Positions 1 to 6,505 of a stretch of DNA of 6,505 bases are shown here, in pieces. Each line of letters begins with the position of its first letter. Within the stretch, counting starts at the first letter, position 1. Under the pieces are notes generated by a model. That model was given only the letters and a program-made list of their open reading frames with translations. It did no database searches and was not told the origin of the DNA. The position numbers were made by a program, and so were the translations under genes. Origin of the DNA: Bacteroidota bacterium (GTDB lineage: Bacteria; Bacteroidota; Bacteroidia; B-17B0; Aurantibacillaceae); NCBI GenBank assembly GCA_947449125.1, contig CANFQR010000084.1, positions 1-6,505 on the forward strand. The letters are read 5' to 3'.

Positions 1-1347
1 ACCTCAATTACGAATACATTTACAGTTCCGGCTGTTTTTCCCACTACGGTTACCCCCGGACAAACCTTTACCATATTTCCGGCATCTGAGTTGGATTTTA
101 ATATTTCTAACGATGTAGCTTTAAAAAGATTAGATATAAGAAGTGGTAGATTAACTGTAAAATTCAGTAATAGTATTGCCGAGCTAATTGATTTGCTGTA
201 CATAATTCCGAGCGCTAAAAAAAACGGACAACCATTAACCATATTTGAAACAGTGCCAACAGGTACAAATTCATTAATAAAAACATATGATTTATCGGGT
301 TATTCATTAAATATGCGTGGTATGAGCGGCAACACCTACAATACCATCATTCAATCATATACATTGGCGTTAAACCCTAATGCTAATGCAACCACTATTA
401 CATATGGAATGGGCGCAAAAGCAAATTTAACCTATTCAAACATTGTTCCTGATTATGTTGAAGGTTATTTTGGGCATCAATTAATTGATATACCGCTTGA
501 CACTACAAATTTTGATGTGTTTAATAATTTACAAGCTTCTAATTTTTTACTGAATAGCGCCACTTTGAATTTTAAAATTAAAAATGAGTTTGGAGCAGAA
601 TTTACAGGCAATTTTTCTGCAGTTAAATCAGTAAATTCAATTAATTCCAATGTAGTACAATTAACCAATGGTTTACTGTCCAATTTAAATATTAATCGTG
701 CTGTAAAGTCTGGTAACTCAATTTTACAAAGTGTAAAATCTGTTTCATTATCTAATACAAACAGTAATATTGTTAATTTTTTATCCAATCTTCCCAATAA
801 ACTTACCTATCAAGGCAGTATAAACGTTAATCCATTAGGAAATATTTCTGGTTATAATGATTTTGCGTTTTATAACACCGGCATTAAAGTTTTTGCTGAC
901 ATTAATATTCCACTTCGTTTTAACGCCGATTATTTCAAATTAAGTTCAATTACGGCGGTTGATTTTTCTGATGTTAAACAACTAGATAATGTTAATAGCG
1001 GAAACTTTATTATTTCGGCTATTAATGGTTATCCTTTTAGGGCTCAATTACAAGCCTATTTGGTTAATCAAGACAAACAAATCATTGATTCGTTGTTTTT
1101 GCTAGGTAGTAATTTTTTGGAGCGCGGTATAGTAGATGCCCAAAACATTGTAATAAATCCTGTGGCATCTAAATTAAGTGTGCCAATTACAAAATCAAGA
1201 ATTGAAAATTTAAAAAAGACAAAATCAATTAAGTTGGTAACTTATTTTCTCTTGCCTTCAAATCCGCCTGATATTAAAATTTATGATAATTACATATTCG
1301 ATATAAATATAGTAGCGGAATTAAATTACAATGTCAAACAGAATTAA
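1..1347 (+). CDS. Partial hypothetical beta-rich envelope protein (5' end outside window)
   Basis: The reading frame is open from the first base, so this is the C-terminal 448 residues of a longer protein; the TTG at 91 is only an internal Leu codon. No catalytic motif is visible. The protein is Asn/Ser-rich with alternating hydrophobic residues, as expected of stacked beta domains. Visible landmarks (window residue numbers) are an early segment with IPSAKKNGQPL (about 69-79), a segment with ATLNFKIKNEFG (about 187-198) and a C-terminal segment with IPLRFNADYFKL, DNVNSGNF and NGYPFRAQLQAYL (about 303-353). These phrases resemble large uncharacterised Bacteroidota surface proteins with LEA-like or immunoglobulin-like sandwich domains; that is recollection of a family style, not a domain hit. 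The stop TAA overlaps the next gene's ATG, implying coupled translation with the DUF5723-like protein. I infer an envelope location; the signal or lipoprotein sequence would lie upstream. I am sure it is a gene, unsure of its function. Confidence 0.9.
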   Translation, partial: TSITNTFTVPAVFPTTVTPGQTFTIFPASELDFNISNDVALKRLDIRSGRLTVKFSNSIAELIDLLYIIPSAKKNGQPLTIFETVPTGTNSLIKTYDLSGYSLNMRGMSGNTYNTIIQSYTLALNPNANATTITYGMGAKANLTYSNIVPDYVEGYFGHQLIDIPLDTTNFDVFNNLQASNFLLNSATLNFKIKNEFGAEFTGNFSAVKSVNSINSNVVQLTNGLLSNLNINRAVKSGNSILQSVKSVSLSNTNSNIVNFLSNLPNKLTYQGSINVNPLGNISGYNDFAFYNTGIKVFADINIPLRFNADYFKLSSITAVDFSDVKQLDNVNSGNFIISAINGYPFRAQLQAYLVNQDKQIIDSLFLLGSNFLERGIVDAQNIVINPVASKLSVPITKSRIENLKKTKSIKLVTYFLLPSNPPDIKIYDNYIFDINIVAELNYNVKQN

Positions 1348-2600
1348 TGATTAAAAAAAACTGTCATATCATTTTATTTAATTTGCTTTGTTGTTTCGTT
1401 TTAAAGGCACAATATAATACTGAGTTTATTAACTATGATAATACTAAACGTAGTGTTTCCGTAAATCTTGATTTTGATGCCGGAAGTAATGGTATAAGCA
1501 GCAGTTTGAGTAATAAATTAATATGGGGAGGATATGTAGATGAATCTATTAAAAAAGAATCATCTAAGCATTTAAAACAGTTAAATAATTTTGGAATCAA
1601 TTTAAATTATGATGTAAGCACGTTTATAAAAGGAAATAATAAATTTGATTTCTTAATTGGATTTAAAAATCAGGAAGTGTTAAATGCATCTTACACAAAA
1701 GATTTTTTTAATTTAATGTTTTACGGAAATTCTAAATATAAAGGTCAAACAGCCGATTTATCAAACTGTAATATTAATGCTTTACGTTTTCAGGAAGTGA
1801 AATTTGGAGCAATAGTGCACCGCGTTGATTCTGTTGGGAAGATTGGAGTTTCTATTTCTTTTTTAAAAGGCGAACAATTATTTTATTTAAAAACAAATAA
1901 AAATTCAAATTTATACACGGCAATTGATGGCAGCGAATTAATTTTTAATTCTAATTTTAATTTAGCCATAAGCGACACAAATAATAAAAAATTAGCCGGC
2001 TTTAATGGTATTGGTGCAAGTGCAGATATTTTTTTCGAGACATCGTATAAAAGTAAAATTGGTAAACGAAGTGTATTAATTGCAAATGCTAATAACATAG
2101 GTTTTTTACATTGGTTAAATAACAGTGTTCAATATAGCAGCGACTCTTCCATACGCTTTTCGGGATATAATATAAATAATATTGTTGATTTAAAAGATTC
2201 TACTCTGAACCGAATAACCAAAGACACTCTGTTAAACGGACTTTCTAACGCACGACGAGAAAATTTTAATACTAACATCCCAACTAATTTGGTTATTATA
2301 AATAAAATTTATTTTGGTAAAGATGAATTAGTTTGCATGCAAACAGGTTTCAGATACATTTTTAATGCTAATTACACACCATATTTTTTTTTAGAACCAG
2401 AGTACAAGTATAAAAATGTAACCTTTGGTTTGCATACAGGCTATGGTGGGTACGTTAGATTAAATGTCGGAGCTTCTGTAACTTGGAATAGTAAAAATTG
2501 GTTTCTTCGTTTAGGGAGTCATAGTTTACAAGGCTATTTTTTTCCTAAAAGTTCTTCCGGACAGGGCTTGTTTTTTAGTTTCGCTAAAAAGTTCAAATAA
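1347..2600 (+). CDS. DUF5723-like outer-membrane protein
   Basis: This 417-residue protein begins with a type I signal peptide: MIKKN, a hydrophobic stretch with two Cys (15-16), then LKAQ, with cleavage likely around residue 21-22. The Cys pair does not make a good lipobox. The rest is beta-strand-like and matches the style of DUF5723, a Bacteroidota family of roughly 400-500 residues predicted to form outer-membrane barrels. Landmarks are FYGNSKYKGQTADL (125-138), the strand pair around GVSISFLKGEQLFYLKT (167-183), the segment GIGASADIFFETSYKSKIG (221-239), NNIGFLHW (249-256) with the following FSGYNINNI, and a Gly-rich C-terminal half ending FAKKFK, where Phe near the end suits a barrel-insertion signal. 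The start codon shares one base with the upstream stop, no Shine-Dalgarno is present, and the signal peptide fixes the start. No substrate or partner is known for the family; the upstream gene is the obvious candidate partner. An alternative is another beta-barrel family such as a PorV/FadL-type protein. Confidence 0.85.
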   Translation: MIKKNCHIILFNLLCCFVLKAQYNTEFINYDNTKRSVSVNLDFDAGSNGISSSLSNKLIWGGYVDESIKKESSKHLKQLNNFGINLNYDVSTFIKGNNKFDFLIGFKNQEVLNASYTKDFFNLMFYGNSKYKGQTADLSNCNINALRFQEVKFGAIVHRVDSVGKIGVSISFLKGEQLFYLKTNKNSNLYTAIDGSELIFNSNFNLAISDTNNKKLAGFNGIGASADIFFETSYKSKIGKRSVLIANANNIGFLHWLNNSVQYSSDSSIRFSGYNINNIVDLKDSTLNRITKDTLLNGLSNARRENFNTNIPTNLVIINKIYFGKDELVCMQTGFRYIFNANYTPYFFLEPEYKYKNVTFGLHTGYGGYVRLNVGASVTWNSKNWFLRLGSHSLQGYFFPKSSSGQGLFFSFAKKFK

Positions 2601-2602
2601 AA

Positions 2603-3829
2603 TTAACCTACCCAATTATTACTTATAAAACGATTAAAAAGTTTTATAAATCCATAACTATTTAAAATAATTAAACTAATCATACTTGCATTGGCAATAA
2701 GTTTATTGGTGTGTTTTGTAAACAACATTAAAATAAAATAGAGACTTATTGTGCTAAATAATAAAAAGTTGTGGATGTGGTTGTAACTATTAAAAAATAG
2801 CCAAAATAATTCTGAACTAATTAAAACAAACCATACATGTTTTAATTTAAATTCATAACAAGAAAAAAAGTAACAACAAGAAATAATCAAAAATGGTGTT
2901 GCAAAAATAAATCTATTCAAACTATATAAATTTCCATCTCTGTAGGCTAATATTAATAAAGATGTACCTGAAATATATAGCAAAGAGAAAATCAAATCCT
3001 GATTTTTTATTAGATCTTTTTTTAATTTCAATTTTAATAATTTAAAACAATAAATTATACAAGCAATAGAAATTGCTAAAACGCTACCATCGTATCTAAC
3101 AATGGGATCGCCGCCCCAACTTGTAAATGGTAATTTTGGAAAATGTAAATAATTAGCCCATAGTTTTTGTGCCTCAAAAAAAACAAACCATTTATTGGTA
3201 TAATAAAAATGAACGCTAACAGTTATTAAAAGACCAATAATTAAGATTAACACAGGTAAACTACTTTTAATAAATGTTTGTTTTATTGACTTTTGTGAAA
3301 AATAAAAAGTACCTAAAATTGCGGGAATAAAAATAAATGTGGTAGGTCTAATTAAACTGCAAAGCAATAAGCCAATTATAATGAGTAAAGTTTTATTTTT
3401 ATTTAAACCAATAATTAATAATGTTGATGAAAAATAAAATAAAGCCTCGCTGTAGGGAACAAACATGAAAATTAAAGAGGGGATTGACAGAAAAAATAAT
3501 TGTTGCACCAAGTTTAATTTATATAAATAAGCAATAGCACTAACACTAATACAAAAAATAAGCGAATTAAATACTGAAATTCCCAGAATGGATAAATTCA
3601 AAAGTTTCCATAAAAACGGAAAAGCCGGAAAAAATGCACAGAGCCAATTTTCTTGATAACCGCTATTTTTAATTTTTTGGTATAAAACGGCATCAAATTG
3701 AAGTAGTGAATTTTGACTAAACAAATTTAAATTGCCCTTAATTGTGGCGAAAAGGAAAAAGCAAACAAATAAAAAGAGATAAAATATTAAGCAAATGCCA
3801 AAATATTTTAAATAATGTTTTAAAACCAT
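2603..3829 (-). CDS. Multi-pass membrane protein, PIG-V/Gpi18-like GT-C glycosyltransferase
   Basis: This 408-residue, strongly hydrophobic protein has about 10-12 predicted membrane segments, beginning at residues 8-28. The first large extracytoplasmic loop carries FDAVLYQKI (45-53), then GY (57-58) and AFFPAFPFLW (65-74). This matches the WD-x-x-x-Y...GY...AFFPxxP pattern of PIG-V/Gpi18-type transferases, where the acidic residue (here D46) is the presumed catalytic base. Further family-like points are PYSEALF (125-131), RP (161-162) after a membrane helix, W224 in a loop before YLHFP, and NRF (305-307) at a helix start. Known relatives transfer a sugar from a polyprenyl-phosphate donor on the outer face of the membrane; acceptor and sugar here are unknown. 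Phe replaces the usual Trp before D46. The gene starts six bases after the stop of the T9SS cargo gene, so the two are probably co-transcribed. A GT87 or other GT-C family is a less likely alternative. Confidence 0.82.
   Translation of the reverse strand: MVLKHYLKYFGICLIFYLFLFVCFFLFATIKGNLNLFSQNSLLQFDAVLYQKIKNSGYQENWLCAFFPAFPFLWKLLNLSILGISVFNSLIFCISVSAIAYLYKLNLVQQLFFLSIPSLIFMFVPYSEALFYFSSTLLIIGLNKNKTLLIIIGLLLCSLIRPTTFIFIPAILGTFYFSQKSIKQTFIKSSLPVLILIIGLLITVSVHFYYTNKWFVFFEAQKLWANYLHFPKLPFTSWGGDPIVRYDGSVLAISIACIIYCFKLLKLKLKKDLIKNQDLIFSLLYISGTSLLILAYRDGNLYSLNRFIFATPFLIISCCYFFSCYEFKLKHVWFVLISSELFWLFFNSYNHIHNFLLFSTISLYFILMLFTKHTNKLIANASMISLIILNSYGFIKLFNRFISNNWVG
2623..2649. repeat. Perfect 9-bp inverted repeat near convergent gene ends
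   Basis: TTATAAAAC (2623-2631) and GTTTTATAA (2641-2649) are exact reverse complements separated by nine bases. The repeat sits inside the last codons of the - strand GT-C gene, 22 bases past the + strand stop at 2600. The stem is A/T-rich with a single G-C pair and no clean T-run follows on either strand, so it is a weak terminator candidate for + strand transcripts at best. Confidence 0.4.
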
Positions 3830-3835
3830 ACAATT

Positions 3836-5332
3836 TTATTCCACCATTAATTTACCGGAGCTAATAAATGTGGCGTTTATTTTTAAACTATAATTATATG
3901 TTCCGGCTTTTAAATTTTTTCCTTTAATCTTTAGAATGTTATCAGCAATAATTTCTTCTTCACTTTGAACTAAAGCGCCTTGACTATTATATAATTTGTA
4001 AGCTATTTGCTGGCCGTTGTAAATATTTTCAGAAATACGAATTGTAAACTCTTCAGCAATTGGGTTTGGAAATACTGCTGAATGTGACAAATTAATTTTA
4101 TTTTCTTTCAGATTAACCATTGGCAAATTATCGATATATTGGTTGATTAGCAGGAAATAATCATTAACTAAATCCTTTTTGTTAAATACAACCAAATAAA
4201 AATTGTCGTCGTTTGAGTTATTTTGGTTCCCATATGAATTGGTACTTCCAACAAAAGCATATCCTTTACTTGTTTTAATTATTTTAGTGCCTTGTTCGTC
4301 TTTTATTCCTCCAAAATTGGCACTGTTCATATAAAAAAGTCCTGAATTTAACCTGAAGTAAAGAGCAGATTTTCCGCCTGCTCCACCAACGTTATTGCCT
4401 AAAGTGTAAACATCATTATTGTTGCCTTCGGTAATACTGTTAAAGTAAAAATTTTGTGAGCTTGTAGAATAATTTATTTGATTAAAGTTAAGTGTGTCAA
4501 TTTTTCTAATAGCATAATGATAATTGAGTGTATCTTGTCGCTTTCCGGTAAGCAGTATATCGCCGCCAGCGGTAAAATTAAAGTCTAAATATTCAAAATC
4601 ATCCGTGTTATTTCCTCTAAAAAAATCCTGATTTAAAATATTTCCATTAAAATCCAGCTTATAAATTGCCGCGTCGGTTTTATTAATAGCTGTGTTAAAT
4701 TGTTTGCCTATAATATAAATGCGGTTGTTGTATTGTTTAATACTGTAAAAGCAGTCTTTTCCGGAAGCACCCATTTTTTTTGTCCATAAAGTATCTCCAA
4801 CAGAATTAGTTCTAATTATATAAGCGTCTGTTAAATTTCCGCCATTGTTTGTTTCACCGCAAAGCAATAATCCTCCATCAGGCATTAAACAAGAATTGTA
4901 AATAAAGTCCCAGTCGTTGCCGCCATAATTTTTTGTCCAAATAACATTGCCTTGATTGTCAGTTTTTACTACAAAGCCATCGTATCCGTTTTGAATATTC
5001 CAATTTGAAAATCCTGAGATGAAATAACCGCCGTCAGTTGATATTTCAACCGAATAAGCTACATCGTTATTACTTGTTCCTATTGATTTGCTCCATTGGT
5101 AATAACCTAAGCTATCTGTTTTTACGATGTAAAATGATGAATTTCCGTTGCCAAAACTGCTAGTGCTGCCAGCAATAATAAAACCTTTGTCGCTAGTCTC
5201 TTTAATGTCTCGTGCAACTTCTATACTAGGCCCTCCAAAACTACTCACCCAGGCGGTGTCCCAATTGTTAGGGTTTTGAGCGAGCGCAACAGCGTTTAAA
5301 ATTAAGATTGTTGTTAAAATAAGTAGTCTCAT
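3836..5332 (-). CDS. Secreted seven-repeat beta-propeller protein with T9SS type A sorting domain
   Basis: The frame is open to an ATG at 5392, but I choose the ATG at 5332 (498 residues): it starts a classic signal peptide (MRLLIL, hydrophobic core, ALAQ at 16-19) and follows an A-rich leader, typical of Bacteroidota starts. The mature part holds seven tandem repeats of 50-53 residues, at about 31-82, 83-134, 135-185, 186-236, 237-288, 289-338 and 339-391. The best repeats follow FGG...D, then DGG..I.G, then D.YIVKTD..G...W.K; blades 4-6 are degenerate. Seven such units fit a closed seven-bladed propeller. A linker leads to the sorting domain (about 418-498) with VFPNP (420-424), GTYNYSL (477-483) and terminal SGKLMVE, the type A signal recognised by T9SS and usually removed when cargo is anchored to surface A-LPS or released. 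I see no enzyme motif, so binding or adhesion is an inference. The product should cross the inner membrane by Sec and the outer membrane by T9SS. Confidence 0.92.
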   Translation of the reverse strand: MRLLILTTILILNAVALAQNPNNWDTAWVSSFGGPSIEVARDIKETSDKGFIIAGSTSSFGNGNSSFYIVKTDSLGYYQWSKSIGTSNNDVAYSVEISTDGGYFISGFSNWNIQNGYDGFVVKTDNQGNVIWTKNYGGNDWDFIYNSCLMPDGGLLLCGETNNGGNLTDAYIIRTNSVGDTLWTKKMGASGKDCFYSIKQYNNRIYIIGKQFNTAINKTDAAIYKLDFNGNILNQDFFRGNNTDDFEYLDFNFTAGGDILLTGKRQDTLNYHYAIRKIDTLNFNQINYSTSSQNFYFNSITEGNNNDVYTLGNNVGGAGGKSALYFRLNSGLFYMNSANFGGIKDEQGTKIIKTSKGYAFVGSTNSYGNQNNSNDDNFYLVVFNKKDLVNDYFLLINQYIDNLPMVNLKENKINLSHSAVFPNPIAEEFTIRISENIYNGQQIAYKLYNSQGALVQSEEEIIADNILKIKGKNLKAGTYNYSLKINATFISSGKLMVE

Positions 5333-5528
5333 CTTGTTTTTTCTACATAAACTCCTAAATGTTAAAGTAAATATAGCATAAAAATTAAACATCTATTGTT
5401 GAAATCTATTTGCGATTTATAGTTGTTGTATGGTACATAAAATAACTTTGTTAACGCAATAAGTTTTTATCTAAAGCTGTTAGATTTTAAAATATTGATG
5501 AATTGTAAAATATAGTTAATTATTAATT
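5333..5528. other. Divergent intergenic spacer
   Basis: This 196-base spacer separates the propeller gene on the - strand from the TPR-PD40 gene on the + strand, so it must hold promoters for both unless the - strand gene reads from elsewhere. The + promoter at 5423-5450 is clear. No equally good match exists for the - strand. Next to the - strand start the leader is A-rich (AGAAAAAACAAG). Next to the + start, the heptamer TTAATTA occurs twice in tandem (5516-5529) and runs into the ATG. I see no riboswitch, small ORF or RNA gene here. Confidence 0.7.
5423..5450 (+). promoter_or_regulatory. Bacteroidota-type promoter for the TPR-PD40 gene
   Basis: TTG at 5423-5425, a 17-base spacer and TAACTTTG at 5443-5450 give an exact match to the TTG-N17-23-TAnnTTTG consensus used by the primary sigma factor of Bacteroidota. 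Transcription would start around 5455-5458, leaving a leader of roughly 70 bases before the ATG at 5529. The element is on the correct strand, in the only sizeable spacer of the window. In AT-rich DNA an eight-base box with two free positions can occur by chance, but spacing and position support it. Confidence 0.6.
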
Positions 5529-6505
5529 ATGAAGTTTAAAGTAAGTTTATTTTTCTGTCTAGTTCTTTCGGGTTTTTTTGCGCAAGTAATGAATACCAGA
5601 GGATGGCGTAAATTAGAAATAGATTCTTTAGACTATGGTATTGCCCTTTATGATGAAAAAAAATTTACAAAAGCTTTGCCGGTTATTAATGAAATTTATA
5701 ATCGACATTCTTCAGCTGATTTTTTAAAATATGTATATGGGATTTGTTCCTTATACAGAGGCGATAAGCATGAAGATGCCTTTCTTAATTTAATAGCTAT
5801 ATATTCAAAAAATAAAAAAATTGATAATATAGAATTTGATTTAGCCAAGGCTAGCCACTTTTATTATAAATTTGATGAAGCACTTGATTTTATTGAAAAG
5901 AGTAAATCTAATAAAAACACTAAACCTTCTCAAAAAATAGAATTGGAGTTTTTAAAGAAACAACTAATAAACGCTAAATATCATAATTCTGTTTCAGCAC
6001 AATCAAAAATAATAAATCTTGGTAGTACATTAAATACTGTAGATGATGAATTCAGGCCTTTAATTACTGCTGATGAATCACTTTTAATTTATAATTATAA
6101 AGGAATCAAAAGCATAGGTGGTAAATTAAATGAAGCTATGGAATCCGATATTTATGGTGAGTATAGATCTGATATTTATTTGACGGAAAAACAAAATAAT
6201 AGTTTTTCAGCTCCTATAGCTATCGATAATATTAATTCTATGGGCCATGATTTAGCTATTTCGCTTAGTCATGATGGCCAAACTTTATTTACTTATCAAG
6301 ATTCACCCGAAGGGAATGGTGATTTATTAATTAGTTATTTAAAGGATTCAGTTTATTCGCAACCTAAAAAACTTAATGGAGAAATTAATTCTTATGCTTG
6401 GGAGGGCAGCTGTTCTCTTTCACCTGATGGTAGAACACTTTATTTTTCGAGTAATCGAGAAGGCGGTTATGGTGGAAAAGATATTTACCGTGCAAAATTA
6501 TTGGC
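5529..6505 (+). CDS. Partial TPR plus PD40 (WD40-like) propeller envelope protein
   Basis: The first 325 codons are visible and the frame is still open at the window edge. The protein starts with a signal peptide (MKFKVSLFF, hydrophobic core, FFAQ at 16-19). Residues about 30-150 are helical with TPR-like signatures: ALYDEKKFTKALPVINEIY (39-57), an intermediate pair containing YGICSLYRGDKHEDAF, and FYYKFDEALDFIEKS (111-125). From about 163 the protein changes to propeller style: NLGSTLNT and DDEFRPLITADESLLIY (172-188), SLSHDGQTLFTYQD (245-258) and LSPDGRTLYFSSNREGGYGGKDIY (297-320), the last being an archetypal PD40 strand with the G-G-DIY ending. The TPR-PD40 order is common in Bacteroidota envelope proteins that often end in an OmpA-like peptidoglycan-binding domain, a family that includes T9SS-associated PorE; whether that domain is present here cannot be seen. 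A promoter lies just upstream, and the start has no Shine-Dalgarno. Confidence 0.9.
   Translation, partial: MKFKVSLFFCLVLSGFFAQVMNTRGWRKLEIDSLDYGIALYDEKKFTKALPVINEIYNRHSSADFLKYVYGICSLYRGDKHEDAFLNLIAIYSKNKKIDNIEFDLAKASHFYYKFDEALDFIEKSKSNKNTKPSQKIELEFLKKQLINAKYHNSVSAQSKIINLGSTLNTVDDEFRPLITADESLLIYNYKGIKSIGGKLNEAMESDIYGEYRSDIYLTEKQNNSFSAPIAIDNINSMGHDLAISLSHDGQTLFTYQDSPEGNGDLLISYLKDSVYSQPKKLNGEINSYAWEGSCSLSPDGRTLYFSSNREGGYGGKDIYRAKLL

Noticed and set aside
91..93. TTG as a start codon for the left-hand gene
   Set aside because: The same frame is open without a stop to base 1 and the upstream residues continue the same protein style, so the gene begins outside the window.
477..797. 106-codon open frame on the - strand
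   Set aside because: It lies wholly inside the left-hand + strand gene, whose product has coherent beta-protein character, while the antisense translation shows no signal or domain. It is a shadow frame in AT-rich DNA.
1353..1360. Run of eight A at the start of the DUF5723-like gene, and nine T at 2384-2392, as phase-variation switches
   Set aside because: Runs of eight also occur in other genes here (3176-3183, 5656-5663) and are expected in AT-rich DNA; every frame is intact and nothing shows length variation.
1883..2098. 71-codon open frame on the - strand
   Set aside because: It is antisense to the DUF5723-like gene in a region where family-like motifs are read on the + strand. Its hydrophobic look comes from the complement of Asn/Lys/Ser-rich codons.
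5368..5408. - strand boxes TATATTTA (5368-5375) and TAGATTTC (5401-5408) as promoter of the propeller gene
   Set aside because: Each misses one conserved base of TAnnTTTG and neither has a TTG at the right distance upstream, so I do not annotate them.
5516..5529. Tandem TTAATTA heptamers before the + strand start as an operator
   Set aside because: Two short A/T-only copies abutting the ATG are readily explained by base composition and a relaxed A/T-rich initiation region.
1..6505. CRISPR arrays, tRNA or rRNA genes, insertion sequences, phage or toxin-antitoxin genes
   Set aside because: I looked for regularly spaced repeats, structured RNA signatures, transposase motifs and small paired genes on both strands and found none; nearly all of the window is taken up by five genes.

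Overview
The window is AT-rich DNA that reads as Bacteroidota (Flavobacteriales, Sphingobacteriales or a related lineage). The evidence is a C-terminal type IX secretion (T9SS) type A sorting domain, an outer-membrane protein resembling the Bacteroidota family DUF5723, a TPR plus PD40-propeller envelope protein, A/T-rich translation starts lacking Shine-Dalgarno sequences, and a promoter fitting the Bacteroidota consensus TTG-N17-TAnnTTTG. No RNA gene, mobile element, CRISPR array or phage gene is visible. Coding density is very high.

Left block, + strand (1-2600): the 3' part of a large Asn/Ser-rich beta-type protein whose start lies outside the window. Its stop overlaps the start codon of a 417-residue DUF5723-like outer-membrane protein (TAATG). 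The two look translationally coupled and are probably partners at the outer membrane.

Middle block, - strand (2603-5332, transcribed right to left): first a secreted seven-repeat beta-propeller protein with signal peptide and T9SS sorting domain, then, six bases after its stop, a multi-pass membrane protein resembling GT-C glycosyltransferases of the PIG-V/Gpi18 type. This pair converges on the left block with only two bases between the stop codons.

Right block, + strand (5529 to the window end): across a 196-base divergent spacer holding the best promoter match, a gene begins with a signal peptide, a TPR-like helical region and the first PD40 propeller repeats. It runs off the right edge and may carry an OmpA-like or further propeller domain beyond it.

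Four of the five gene products are predicted to be exported or in the outer membrane, and the fifth is an inner-membrane enzyme, so this is a cell-envelope/secretion neighbourhood. I see no clear evidence of a wholly new system. The most interesting lead is the tight pairing of a T9SS cargo with a GT-C transferase, followed by the overlapping pair on the left.
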